Positions 7,754 to 15,700 of a stretch of 35,594 nt of DNA are shown here, one piece after another. Origin of the DNA: CALBPI01 sp039821645 (GTDB taxonomy: Bacteria > Pseudomonadota > Gammaproteobacteria > Steroidobacterales > Woeseiaceae); NCBI GenBank assembly GCA_039821645.1, contig JBCBNU010000026.1:1-35594 (forward strand), written 5' to 3'. Position 1 is the stretch's first letter; every line of letters starts with the position of its first letter. Under the pieces are notes generated by a model. The model was not told where the DNA came from and did not search any database. It saw only the letters and a list, made by a program, of their open reading frames with translations. A program made the translations under genes and the position numbers.

Positions 7754-8752
7754 ATGATACAAAAAACAGATTGGCAATTTCCGGAATCGCAGAAAAAATC
7801 CGATGAGTCACCGCGGCGCGTCGGTGTCGAGATTGAACTTCAAGGTATCGATATTTTTGATTTATCGGTTATGGTCGCAGATGTTCTTGACGCCGAGCTA
7901 AACCGGCTGAGCAGTGCCGAGTACGAGATTGCGACGGAGACGTTTGGCACATTTCGGACAGAAATCGACTTTGCGCTACTTCAAGACTTGGCGAGACGAC
8001 GAGAACAAGCTTTTGAAGCCAGTCCGTCGCAACTGCTGGATCGGGCCGTCGAGTTGCTCGGCGATGCCAGCACTTTGATTGTGCCCTGTGAAGTAGTGAC
8101 GCCACCATTACCCATGGCGGAATTGCCGCGGGTAATGGACCCGCTGATAACGCGACTCAGGCAAGCCGGCGCCCAAGGCACGCGACGTTCAGTTTTGTTC
8201 GCATTTGGCGTTCACTTTAATGTGGAGCCGAGCGAACTGACTGCTGACCGTGTCCTCAGCTACCTGAGGGCATTTGTCTGCCTCTACGATTGGGTTGTTG
8301 ACCGTGGAGCGGTCGATCTTTCCCGTCAACTCACGCCGTACATTGATCGATTCCCAAAAGCGTATGAGCTCCTGCTCGCCGACTCGGGCTATTCGCCCGA
8401 CTGGCCAGAACTGATAGATGACTACCTAGTTCACAATGCAACCCGTGATCGCGCGTTGGATATGTTGCCCATGTTTTCACACGTCGACGAGAGACGCGTA
8501 AAAGCAATTGTCGACAATCCACTGATTAAGCCTCGCCCGGCGTTTCACTACCGCTTAGCGAACTCTTGTGTTGATGAACCCAGTTGGTCGCTGTCTGATC
8601 CTTGGAACCGGTGGGTCCAGATTGAAAGACTGGCGTCTGACCAAGACAGGCTGAGGAGCTGTCTTGCCGCGTTCGCTAGAGACCGAGATCGTTGGTTCAG
8701 TGGAATTAGTAAACGCTGGGTCGAGGAAGTCGAGCAATGGCTCAGCCTGTAA
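7754..8752 (+). CDS. Putative amidoligase (COOH-NH2 ligase superfamily)
   Basis: A 332-residue protein resembling the Amidoligase_2 family, ATP-dependent carboxylate-amine ligases related in fold to glutamine synthetase and glutamate-cysteine ligase. The N-terminal VGVEIELQGI is the characteristic first metal-binding strand (acidic GxExE), followed by FRTEIDFALL and later VPCEVVTPPLPM, which fit the acidic active-site strands; FGVHFNVEPS and the conserved RPAFHYRLANS fit the distal ATP-binding side. Its 3' end overlaps the next gene by 16 bases, and that gene encodes a C26 hydrolase. Comparative genomics (Iyer, Aravind and colleagues) has linked amidoligases with such hydrolases. Substrate unknown. 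The start has only a weak ribosome site. Confidence 0.78.
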   Translation: MIQKTDWQFPESQKKSDESPRRVGVEIELQGIDIFDLSVMVADVLDAELNRLSSAEYEIATETFGTFRTEIDFALLQDLARRREQAFEASPSQLLDRAVELLGDASTLIVPCEVVTPPLPMAELPRVMDPLITRLRQAGAQGTRRSVLFAFGVHFNVEPSELTADRVLSYLRAFVCLYDWVVDRGAVDLSRQLTPYIDRFPKAYELLLADSGYSPDWPELIDDYLVHNATRDRALDMLPMFSHVDERRVKAIVDNPLIKPRPAFHYRLANSCVDEPSWSLSDPWNRWVQIERLASDQDRLRSCLAAFARDRDRWFSGISKRWVEEVEQWLSL

Positions 8753-9405
8753 TCATCGGTGTCACCGGGCCGAGCACTGGCATCCCTTGGGCATGGTGGG
8801 CCACGCGATCACAGCTTCGCCGTGCGGGGGCGAGAGCGGTGCGACTCCATGCTGGCATCGATTTCAAAGAGTTCGGAGTGGCCGGCCTCGTCATCGGGGG
8901 TGGTAACGACATTGATCCAGCCGTGTATGGCGGAGACGTTTCGGATGATCGCTCGGTAGATCCGGAGCGAGACGCTTACGAACTTTCCGTCTTGGAGTTC
9001 GCAGACGACGAAGATATTCCAGTGTTGGGCATCTGCCGCGGGTCTCAGCTCATCAATGTTCATCGAGGCGGCAATTTGATTGGTGATATATCAGGTATAC
9101 GTGTCCATACGTCAAACCGGGCCACTCTTTTGCCAAGAAAAAAAGTCAGGATTGTCGAAGACAGTGTGCTCTCTAAATTAATCGGATCTACCGAAGCCCG
9201 TGTGAACAGCTTGCACCATCAGGCGGTCAACGCCAGTGGTTGTGATCTGCGAGTCGTCGCTTGTGACTGGGACGATATCGTACAAGGGATCGAAAGCACA
9301 GCAGGTCCCTGGCGCGTCGGTGTCCAATGGCACCCAGAGTACATGCCGCAACGACGAGATCAACGTCGCTTGTTCAGCGGCTTTGTGGACGTTTGTCGCG
9401 GTTAA
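8737..9405 (+). CDS. Cytoplasmic class-I glutamine amidotransferase-like hydrolase (peptidase C26, PuuD-like)
   Basis: A 222-residue protein of the gamma-glutamyl hydrolase/PuuD type, which cleaves gamma-glutamyl amide bonds. The catalytic nucleophile is Cys100 in GICRGSQLINV, and the His199/Glu201 pair is in GVQWHPEY. The oxyanion strand GGGNDIDPAVYGG is present. It has no signal peptide, so it acts in the cytoplasm. Its ATG lies inside the amidoligase gene, indicating translational coupling: a ligase and a hydrolase for what is likely the same type of bond. Its stop overlaps by 4 bases that of a convergent membrane-anchored paralogue. Confidence 0.9.
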   Translation: MAQPVIIGVTGPSTGIPWAWWATRSQLRRAGARAVRLHAGIDFKEFGVAGLVIGGGNDIDPAVYGGDVSDDRSVDPERDAYELSVLEFADDEDIPVLGICRGSQLINVHRGGNLIGDISGIRVHTSNRATLLPRKKVRIVEDSVLSKLIGSTEARVNSLHHQAVNASGCDLRVVACDWDDIVQGIESTAGPWRVGVQWHPEYMPQRRDQRRLFSGFVDVCRG

Positions 9406-10223
9406 TTGGTCGACCGCACGGCGTTCGCAAACGCATCAAACAGACGCTGTTGATGCAAATCCCACGGTGGCCATTCAGCGTGCCATTGAACGCCGATCAC
9501 AAAACGTTCGCCAGACAACTCTACGGCCTCCACGAGATGGTCTACGGATTGCGCGGAAGCCACCAGCCCATCGCCCGTGGACGCCACATGCTGCCCATGC
9601 CAAGTTGTAACGTTGGATATGTTCGTACTGCCAAAAATGTCAGCCAACTTGCTTTGAGGCTGAAGATCAACAGGATGATCGGCACCGATTGACCTATGAG
9701 ACTTGTAACGCTCAGCGTCGTTTCGAATGTCGCCAAGCGTGCCGCCGCGAAATACATTGATCGCCTGCGCACCGCGACACAGACCCAGTACGGGCGCAGA
9801 TCGTCGTTCCGCCTCCTCCAGCAGTGCGAACTCCAAAGCATCTCGCCGTCGGACTACCCCATGGCCAGTTGACTGATCGCCGCCGTACCGCCGTGGTTCG
9901 ATATCGCCTCCTCCGGTCAGCACTAGTGCGGAAGCACCGACATCGTTCCAAAGGTCACTGATACGCTCCTTGTTGATATCCCGATCGAGAACTACATAAG
10001 GTGACAACCCGGCCAGACGGAGTCGGCGGATGTAGGTGATCTGATTCATCCCCAACCGGTTCCAGAGAGTGGACCCTGCCGACACGATAACCACTGGCGA
10101 TTCTTCTGCAGGGTCTGGCACATGGTAGGCCCACAACATGCCAATGATGCCGACAAGGACGACCGAGATAACAACAAGCGCGGTACGAACGGCGATCAAG
10201 ATGAGTCTAGTTGCGGATTTCAT
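9402..10223 (-). CDS. Membrane-anchored C26 hydrolase, PuuD-like paralogue
   Basis: A 273-residue protein. Residues 7-33 are a single hydrophobic anchor preceded by basic residues, so the catalytic domain is predicted to face the periplasm. That is unusual for this otherwise cytoplasmic family. The triad is complete: Cys149 in GLCRGAQAINV and His248/Glu250 in GVQWHAEW. The GGGDIEPRRYGG loop is also present. It is convergent with, and homologous to, the hydrolase at 8737. The pair would place one enzyme on each side of the membrane if the topology is right. Substrate unknown. Confidence 0.85.
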   Translation of the reverse strand: MKSATRLILIAVRTALVVISVVLVGIIGMLWAYHVPDPAEESPVVIVSAGSTLWNRLGMNQITYIRRLRLAGLSPYVVLDRDINKERISDLWNDVGASALVLTGGGDIEPRRYGGDQSTGHGVVRRRDALEFALLEEAERRSAPVLGLCRGAQAINVFRGGTLGDIRNDAERYKSHRSIGADHPVDLQPQSKLADIFGSTNISNVTTWHGQHVASTGDGLVASAQSVDHLVEAVELSGERFVIGVQWHAEWPPWDLHQQRLFDAFANAVRSTN

Positions 10224-10319
10224 ACGCGGATTTAAGTGACCATAAGATAGTTAACGGCATCGAACATCTGATGTTCTCCTTTCACGTCGTGCTGTGGCGT
10301 TTGTACTTTCCAGAGGTTG

Positions 10320-10700
10320 CTAAGCACCGTTAATGAATTCCCACGCGTTTTCCGTCTGCGCATAGGTGAAAGTCTTGGCTTTCACTCTAGTCATCTTGTT
10401 AAAAATATTGATCATACGCTCGGCAACGTTCGGCGCACCGACCACGGCGTACTTGTCGACGTGCTTCAGCGCGCGGAAATTGGCCTCAATGACGTCGTCA
10501 TCAAACGGCGCATCCCAAGATGTGCCTTCATAGTCCTTGAAGAAAAGAAGCAAGTTGACTTTATCTTTGGAATCGAAGGCGTCGTTCATCGCCTTTGCCA
10601 TGTTCTCCAGCTCGTCCGCAGACACTCTGCCTCGGATTTCGAACGCGTAGACGCCAGCGTGTTGTGACGGAATTTGTGTAATCGATGCTGACCTACTCAT
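10320..10700 (-). CDS. SpoIIAA-like (STAS-related) protein
   Basis: A 126-residue protein resembling the SpoIIAA-like/CRAL-TRIO-like small family. Strand GVYAFEIRGRVSADELENMAKAMNDAF and the later LLLFFKDYEGTSW and KYAVVGAPNVAERMINIF fit that fold. The role is unknown; related proteins occur next to stress and membrane genes. The ATG at 10700 has a ribosome site (GGAGAGAAAG) upstream and sits 37 bases after the DUF2945 gene, so it is the last gene of the minus-strand cluster that begins with the old yellow enzyme gene. Confidence 0.75.
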   Translation of the reverse strand: MSRSASITQIPSQHAGVYAFEIRGRVSADELENMAKAMNDAFDSKDKVNLLLFFKDYEGTSWDAPFDDDVIEANFRALKHVDKYAVVGAPNVAERMINIFNKMTRVKAKTFTYAQTENAWEFINGA

Positions 10701-10737
10701 ATCTTTCTCTCCATGGGTTAAAAGTCTGTATGTACGG

Positions 10738-10956
10738 TTAGCTGGACTCAATCTCGCTCGCCGCTTTGAGGACACAGTCCCCATCATCCTGACGGATCAT
10801 AAACGCAGGCTCTTCTTGGCTAGCGTTGCGTGTGACCGATGTGCCCTTGATATCCAATGTCACTTTTTGCTCGTAACGCTTCACAATTTTGCCGCGTGCG
10901 GTACCTTCTCCCCAGGGCCACTCCACGTATTGGCCCACTCGGAGTGTCTTGCTCAT
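10738..10956 (-). CDS. DUF2945 (hypervirulence-associated TUDOR-like domain) protein
   Basis: A 72-residue protein. The opening LRVGQYVEWPWGEGTARGKIVKRY is the hallmark of the DUF2945/HVA TUDOR-like family, a small SH3-like barrel. Function unknown; the gene is often found beside CsbD, oxidoreductase and other stress genes. It overlaps the aldehyde dehydrogenase stop by 4 bases, so it is translationally coupled to it. Confidence 0.85.
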   Translation of the reverse strand: MSKTLRVGQYVEWPWGEGTARGKIVKRYEQKVTLDIKGTSVTRNASQEEPAFMIRQDDGDCVLKAASEIESS

Positions 10957-12341
10957 ACGGCCTCCTCGTCCATCAACAGGACGGCTTTCGTATTTGTGAA
11001 CTCACGTATGCCGTAACCTCCGTGCTCTCGCCCGTACCCGGAGTTTTTGACGCCTCCGAACGGCATATTGGGGGTTGCCAGTCCAAATCCATTGATGAAC
11101 ACCATGCCGGTATCGAACTCTTCGGTTGCGAGCTTGATTGCACGCTCGCGATCGCCCGTCAGAATGCCGCCGCCAAGGCCAAACCGGCTGTCGTTCGCGA
11201 TGCGCACTGCGTCAGCAGCGTCGGCTGCTTTGATCACGGATGCAACCGGACCGAACAGTTCGTCGTCATAGGCCGGCTGACCTGGAGACACGTTCAGCAA
11301 CACTGTTGGAGGATAGAAATACCCTTCACCGGACGGAATCTCTCCACCTGTGACGAGTTTAGCTCCTCGCTCAACGCTGGTTTTAACTTGGGAATGCAAG
11401 TTATCACGAAGGTCTTCGCGAGCCATCGGGCCAATATCGAATTCGGCATCCGTGGGATCGCCCACCGTCAGCTCTTGCATCGCTTTGACGAACTTCTCGA
11501 CGAATTCATCATAGACGGCCTCAACAACCACAAAGCGTTTTGCTGCGATGCATGTTTCACCATTGTTGTAAGTGCGCCCGTTTACGCAGTGGGTAACTGC
11601 CTGATCGAGATCTGCGTCTTCAAGGACCAAGTAAGCATCGTTGGAGCCCAGCTCGAGGACAGACTTCTTGAGCGCTCTCGCGACGCGCGCGCCAACCTCT
11701 CGCCCCGCGTCGGTACTACCGGTCAAGGTGACTCCGCGTACAAGACCGTGATCGATAACTCTGTTCGACTGGTCATGATCAATAATCAGGACCGAGAACA
11801 GGTGTTCGGGCAATCCTGCCTCCTCAAAAACAGCCTTTAATAGCAGACCGGTGCCGGTGACGTTTTCCGCATGCTTGAGTAGTACACCGTTGCCGGCCAT
11901 CAAGTTGGCGATGGCATAGCGAATCACTTGATAAGCCGGGTAGTTCCAAGGCTGAATACCATAAATCACCCCAATCGGTGCATGGGAGATAATGCCTCGA
12001 CCACTCTCAAGCTCGCGATGCTCGTCCGCTAGAATGCTCGCACCATGCTCAGCGGTCCACGCACAAATCGCAGTGCAGAGATCGATTTCCTCATAGCTTT
12101 GGCTGAGGAGCTTCCCGATCTCACACGTCATCTGGACTGCGAGCTTGTCTTTGTGCCCCTGAAGTCCTTCGCCGATGTTTCGGATGATTTCAGCGCGTAC
12201 CTCATGCGATTTGGTACGCCATTTTGTAAACGCGATGTGGCAGTTTTCGATCCTGCGCTCGACTTCTCGACCGTCCATGAATTCATAGGTCGCCAGCTGT
12301 TCACCATTTGCTGGATTGATGGTGTGAAATGTTTTCGTCAT
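10953..12341 (-). CDS. NAD(P)-dependent aldehyde dehydrogenase (YneI/Sad-like)
   Basis: Aldehyde dehydrogenase superfamily, 462 residues, the same length as the Escherichia coli succinate-semialdehyde dehydrogenase YneI, which it resembles throughout. The general base is Glu230 in LELGSNDAYLVL and the nucleophile Cys264 in NNGETCIAAKRF. The cofactor region includes PWNYPAYQV and TLTGSTDAGREVG. A semialdehyde substrate is a family-based guess. It lies between the old yellow enzyme gene (23-base gap) and DUF2945 (4-base overlap), forming an operon near two gamma-glutamyl-hydrolase-like genes. Confidence 0.92.
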   Translation of the reverse strand: MTKTFHTINPANGEQLATYEFMDGREVERRIENCHIAFTKWRTKSHEVRAEIIRNIGEGLQGHKDKLAVQMTCEIGKLLSQSYEEIDLCTAICAWTAEHGASILADEHRELESGRGIISHAPIGVIYGIQPWNYPAYQVIRYAIANLMAGNGVLLKHAENVTGTGLLLKAVFEEAGLPEHLFSVLIIDHDQSNRVIDHGLVRGVTLTGSTDAGREVGARVARALKKSVLELGSNDAYLVLEDADLDQAVTHCVNGRTYNNGETCIAAKRFVVVEAVYDEFVEKFVKAMQELTVGDPTDAEFDIGPMAREDLRDNLHSQVKTSVERGAKLVTGGEIPSGEGYFYPPTVLLNVSPGQPAYDDELFGPVASVIKAADAADAVRIANDSRFGLGGGILTGDRERAIKLATEEFDTGMVFINGFGLATPNMPFGGVKNSGYGREHGGYGIREFTNTKAVLLMDEEAV

Positions 12342-12364
12342 TACGTATTCTCCTGGTGGGCGGT

Positions 12365-13462
12365 TTACGCCGCGCCTTCTGCCTGCGGCTGCCAGAACGG
12401 ATAGTCGATGTATCCCTCGGCGCCACCGCCATAGAGCGTACTTTCATCAACTTCGGCGAGCTCGGCGCCGTGGCGAAGGCGCTCCGGCAAGTCGGGATTC
12501 GCTATGAATGGCCGACCAAAGCAGATAAGGTCCGCGCCGTCGTCCAGTGCCCTCGATGCCATATCGCGGTCGTAGCCGTTGTTTGCCATATAGGTTCCGC
12601 CAAACTCGGACCGAAGATCATCAATATGGTGGCGTTCCATCGTTCGGTCGCCCCCGGTCTCGCCCTCGACAACATGCATATAGGCAAGTCCGGCATTAGC
12701 CGCGCTGCGCGCGACTGCCAGAAAGGTCTGCATGGGTTCGGAGACTTCGATGCCGCCCGCATGCGAAAATGGACTTATCCGAAAGCCCACTCGGTCAGGC
12801 GACCACACACATGTGATGGCATCGACGACCTCGCGAAACATCCGAACTCGATTCTCTTTGGAGCCACCGTATTGGTCGTCCCGCTGATTCGAAGACTCAC
12901 GCAGGAACTGATCGATCAGGTAGCCATTCGCTGCATGGATCTCGACACCGTCAAACCCGGCTTCTCTAGCGCAGTAGGCTGCATGTTCAAAGTCTTTGAA
13001 CAATCGCGGCATCTCTTGTGCTTCGAGGTGCCTCGGCATCGTTACCGCCATCATGCCCTGAGGGCCGTAAGTCTGCGCATCCGCTTTGATTGCGGAGGGC
13101 GCCACCGGCTGCTCTCCGCCTGGCTGAAACATAGTGTGAGACACCCTGCCGACGTGCCAAAGCTGACAGAATATGTGTCCGCCGCTTGCGTGGACCGCAT
13201 CGGTCACCCGCTTCCACGCTGTAATCTGAGCCTTCGTAAATATGCCTGGCGTTCTGTAGTAGCCCTTGCCCTGCAGCGAGATCTGACACCCTTCACTGAT
13301 GATCAGGCCTGCCCCGGCTCGTTGGGCATAATATCTTGCTGTCAGATCGCTGGGTGTGTCGCCGTCGAGATTTGCACGGTTTCTGGTGAGGGGCGCCATG
13401 ACGATGCGATTACGCAGAGTCAGGCCGCCGAGGTCATAGGTTGTAAAGAGAGCGTCGTTCAC
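12365..13462 (-). CDS. Alkene reductase of the old yellow enzyme family (NemA-like)
   Basis: FMN-dependent (beta/alpha)8 oxidoreductase, 365 residues, which typically reduces alpha,beta-unsaturated carbonyls, nitrate esters or maleimides with NAD(P)H. Visible signatures are the N-terminal LTLRNRIVMAPLTRNRA, QLWHVGRVSH, the substrate-binding VEIHAANGYLIDQFL with its His-x-x-Asn pair, and the phosphate-binding ICFGRPFIANPDLPER. It heads a minus-strand operon with the aldehyde dehydrogenase, DUF2945 and SpoIIAA-like genes. The physiological substrate cannot be told from sequence; detoxification of electrophiles is plausible. Confidence 0.93.
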   Translation of the reverse strand: MNDALFTTYDLGGLTLRNRIVMAPLTRNRANLDGDTPSDLTARYYAQRAGAGLIISEGCQISLQGKGYYRTPGIFTKAQITAWKRVTDAVHASGGHIFCQLWHVGRVSHTMFQPGGEQPVAPSAIKADAQTYGPQGMMAVTMPRHLEAQEMPRLFKDFEHAAYCAREAGFDGVEIHAANGYLIDQFLRESSNQRDDQYGGSKENRVRMFREVVDAITCVWSPDRVGFRISPFSHAGGIEVSEPMQTFLAVARSAANAGLAYMHVVEGETGGDRTMERHHIDDLRSEFGGTYMANNGYDRDMASRALDDGADLICFGRPFIANPDLPERLRHGAELAEVDESTLYGGGAEGYIDYPFWQPQAEGAA

Positions 13463-13603
13463 TGCAACTCCGTTGATGTGAGTTTGTACTAGGTTTGAGG
13501 TGCGCTTCTGGCGACGGGCAGGGCGCTGCTAGTCGGCTTCCACCACCTCGACGAAATACGGCACTACACCTATCTGATTCAGGCGTAGCGCCGTAAGAAC
13601 TAT

Positions 13604-13622
13604 GCTCGTCATATCGACGAGC
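13604..13622. repeat. Inverted repeat downstream of the entericidin-like gene
   Basis: Seven-base perfect arms (GCTCGTC / GACGAGC) around 5 bases, 11 bases beyond the stop of the entericidin-like gene. There is no T-run, so it is a weak terminator candidate at best. The rest of the 171-base gap up to the old yellow enzyme start holds nothing I recognise. Confidence 0.35.
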
Positions 13623-13633
13623 CTCGCCGACGT

Positions 13634-13777
13634 TTAGTCAGTAATCTTTTCTTTGGTTTTGCGCGCCGTTTCTTCGATGGCCTCACCGGTTGCCTCGACG
13701 TCTTCGCCGAAGCCTTCTGTGGTATTGCAGCCAGCAAGCACAAGGGTTGCAAAAAACGCAGCGATGAACTTCTTCAT
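13634..13777 (-). CDS. Entericidin-like small lipoprotein
   Basis: A 47-residue prolipoprotein. The signal peptide MKKFIAAFFATLVLAGC ends in the lipobox LAGC, followed by a short acidic and helical tail (EDVEATGEAIEETARKTKEKITD) typical of the entericidin A/B family. In Escherichia coli, EcnB is a stationary-phase (RpoS) bacteriolytic lipoprotein countered by EcnA; other family members are simply envelope stress proteins. A ribosome site (AGGAGA) precedes the ATG. It follows csbD copy 2 by 77 bases with no evident promoter of its own, so it is probably on the sigma-54 transcript starting near 14069. Confidence 0.88.
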   Translation of the reverse strand: MKKFIAAFFATLVLAGCNTTEGFGEDVEATGEAIEETARKTKEKITD

Positions 13778-13854
13778 AGTGAATCTCCTGTTTGATGAAA
13801 AGCGGTGTGACGTTTTCACGATGCGATCGAACAAGTCGAGTCTGTGCCAGACTA

Positions 13855-14043
13855 TTACTTGTCAGTGGCTGAATCGATCGCGTCTTTTACGTTGCCGCGC
13901 GCTTCCTTCAATTCACCCTTGGTGTTCTCGACCTTGCCTTCGACTTCCATTTGCTCGTCGTCGATAGCGTCGCCAATTTTCTCTTTGGCCTTGCCTTTTG
14001 CTTGCTCGAACTTGCCTTCAACTTTGTCTTTCGTTCCCGACAT
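13855..14043 (-). CDS. CsbD family stress protein (copy 2)
   Basis: 62 residues, MSGTKDKVEGKFEQAKGKAK then IDDEQMEVEGKVENTKGELKEARGNVKDAIDS. It is clearly paralogous to copy 1 at 5350 over its whole length. A strong ribosome site (GAGGAGG) lies 4-10 bases before the ATG, and an exact sigma-54 promoter places the transcript start about 26 bases upstream. It forms a probable operon with the entericidin-like gene. The molecular role of CsbD proteins is unknown. Confidence 0.92.
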   Translation of the reverse strand: MSGTKDKVEGKFEQAKGKAKEKIGDAIDDEQMEVEGKVENTKGELKEARGNVKDAIDSATDK

Positions 14044-14079
14044 GGGGTCCTCCTCAATTTTAAACTCATCAGTAGTTAA

Positions 14080-14095
14080 GCAAGTGGCGTGCCAA
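14080..14095 (-). promoter_or_regulatory. Sigma-54 promoter for csbD copy 2, exact consensus
   Basis: On the minus strand it reads TTGGCACG-CCAC-TTGC, with no mismatch to the -24/-12 consensus. The predicted start is near 14069, 26 bases before the csbD ATG. It lies directly between the broken cls gene and csbD. Confidence 0.9.
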
Positions 14096-14096
14096 C

Positions 14097-15334
14097 TCAA
14101 ATGATCGGTTGGTGTAATGCGACGAAGCGCAACAGATTGTTGGAACTGCTCGATCCAGAGGCGCAGAAAGGGCCCTTTGAGACGATGTAGCCAACCGCGG
14201 CTTGCCAGCGCTCTTGGGTGAGATCAGTAGAACAAGACCAGTCGTCTTCGAAGCTACGATGCAAAATTTTCGCGAGATCGGCAGAAATTGCCACTACGCA
14301 GCATTCTTCGTCTTTGGACATCGATCGGTGGTTAAGATTGGCAGAGCCAAAGCAGGACACCACGCCGTCCACTGTCATGAGTTTCGCATGCACGAACGTC
14401 CGATCAAACGTGCGAATGCGAACACCGGCATCAACGAGTTCTCTGTAGTCGGCAGCGCCTGCGTATTTCGAGAGCTCGGTGTCCGTATGCTCGCCTGGGA
14501 TAAGAATGCGCACGGCGATTCCGTCTCGCGCTGCATCGCACAACTGCTGTCGTAGCTCTCTATCGGGCACGAAGTAAGGCGGTTGTGATGTCTATAGACG
14601 AGTCAGCGAGAGCGACTAACGGACGCAGCAGCGCCGCAGTCTCCGTCCAGCCAACCGTTGATGATGACCGCACGACTTGCATGGCGATATCACCTTGCGC
14701 CCCGCTGCGTTGCTCGGGAATGACGCGGGCCGCAGTCCAGGACCCGCATTCGTTCCAGTTGTCGAGAAACGCCGAGGCCAAACCGCCCACGACCGGTCCA
14801 TGGAGCGCAAAATGCGCCTCACGCCATTCGTTTGGATTGCGGGCGTCGCCCTCCCAATTCTCGGAAATGCCGACACCGCCGGTAAATGCCACGCGGTCGT
14901 CAACGATAAGCAGTTTTCGATGAGTTCGTTTGTCGTTTCGCCAGAATCGCGAAATGGTTAGTGGACGAAACCACCGAATCTCCACACCTGCATCGCGCAT
15001 CATTTCCACGAGCGATTTGTCGATACCCCGAGCACCAAAAGCGTCAAGCACCGCGCGCACTTGGACGCCAACTCGTGCCCTGCGGGCAAGCGCCTTCGCA
15101 AATCGCTCCGCGATGTCACCGACACCATACGCGTAGGTCCAAAAAGTCAATAGTGCACTCGGCGGCCTCGATCTCCGATAGCATCGCCGGAAATATTTCT
15201 TTCCCGTTTTCGAGGACTGTCACGGTGTTCCCTTCTGTAAAGGGGACCCCCGTGGTGGCCGTAAGTGCACCGCGAAATCGATCGCCACAAGATTGCATCA
15301 GCGGCTGGACTGTTGCATTCACTCTGAGTCCCAA
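14097..15334 (-). pseudogene. cls: Cardiolipin synthase (phospholipase D family) interrupted by two single-T insertions
   Basis: The pieces together encode a ClsB/ClsC-like enzyme that would join two phosphatidylglycerols into cardiolipin. Both HKD motifs are present: THRKLLIVDD with VAFTGG after it, and VHAKLMTVDG with FGSANLNHRS after it. The N-terminal frame runs GNTVTVLENGKEIFPAML to about 15145. It then shifts at a TTTTT run; removing one T gives the expected TIDFWTYAYGVGD. A second shift near 14570 (CCTTAC, where CCTAC would restore ITTAYFVPDRELR) moves into the last frame. Correcting both gives about 411 residues with every motif intact. So this is either a very recent pseudogene or two sequencing errors. 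The start overlaps the DUF1840 gene. Confidence 0.85.
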
Positions 15335-15666
15335 ACCACGTAGTCGTTTGCATCGGTCGCACGATCAAGCAGATCCAGAAGCGGCAACGCGCGAAGTCGA
15401 AGCGGAACGGTGTCGCCCTCGTCTTCTGCTTCTCCGGCGTGTTCCGCATGCGGCAGGACGCCTGAGGCGCTCGACTTGTTGGCGTCCTCTGGTCGTCGCT
15501 CGATTTCAGTTAGAGCACGTCGCAGTGCTTGAGCAGCGGCAGCCGTGTCTTGCGCTCTCAGCGCACCTGGCGCGCTTCCAGTGCGGCCAATCAATTTCAA
15601 TAATTCTGAGGCGACATCGTCCATGTAAACCACGGATCCAGCCGCCGGGGTTCTAAACGTTACCAA
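15319..15666 (-). CDS. DUF1840 family protein
   Basis: A 115-residue protein matching the DUF1840 pattern: an N-terminal strand LVTFRTPAAGSVVYMDDVASELLKLIGR, a variable charged middle, and the conserved C-terminal PLRLRALPLLDLLDRATDANDYVVW. Function unknown. I place the start at the TTG at 15666 because GGGAGG lies 9 bases upstream and the N-terminus then fits the family; a longer frame upstream runs into the transporter gene and is not supported. It lies 34 bases after the AI-2E transporter stop and overlaps the start of cls, so all three are likely one operon. Confidence 0.82.
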   Translation of the reverse strand: MVTFRTPAAGSVVYMDDVASELLKLIGRTGSAPGALRAQDTAAAAQALRRALTEIERRPEDANKSSASGVLPHAEHAGEAEDEGDTVPLRLRALPLLDLLDRATDANDYVVWDSE

Positions 15667-15700
15667 CGGATTTGTCCTCCCATCTTCTGGTGTTTTCAAA

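Noticed and set aside
7943..7960. TTTGGCACA followed by TTTCGGAC
   Set aside because: No TTGC-type -12 box; inside the amidoligase gene.
10857..11840. Long plus-strand frame of 327 codons
   Set aside because: Lies antisense to the well-supported aldehyde dehydrogenase gene; no recognisable domain.
12329..13492. Long plus-strand frame of 387 codons
   Set aside because: Shadow of the old yellow enzyme gene on the other strand; the composition is not protein-like.
13836..13852. Possible sigma-54 promoter for the entericidin-like gene (minus-strand TGGCACA)
   Set aside because: The expected -12 GC is missing; the gene is better explained as part of the csbD copy 2 transcript.
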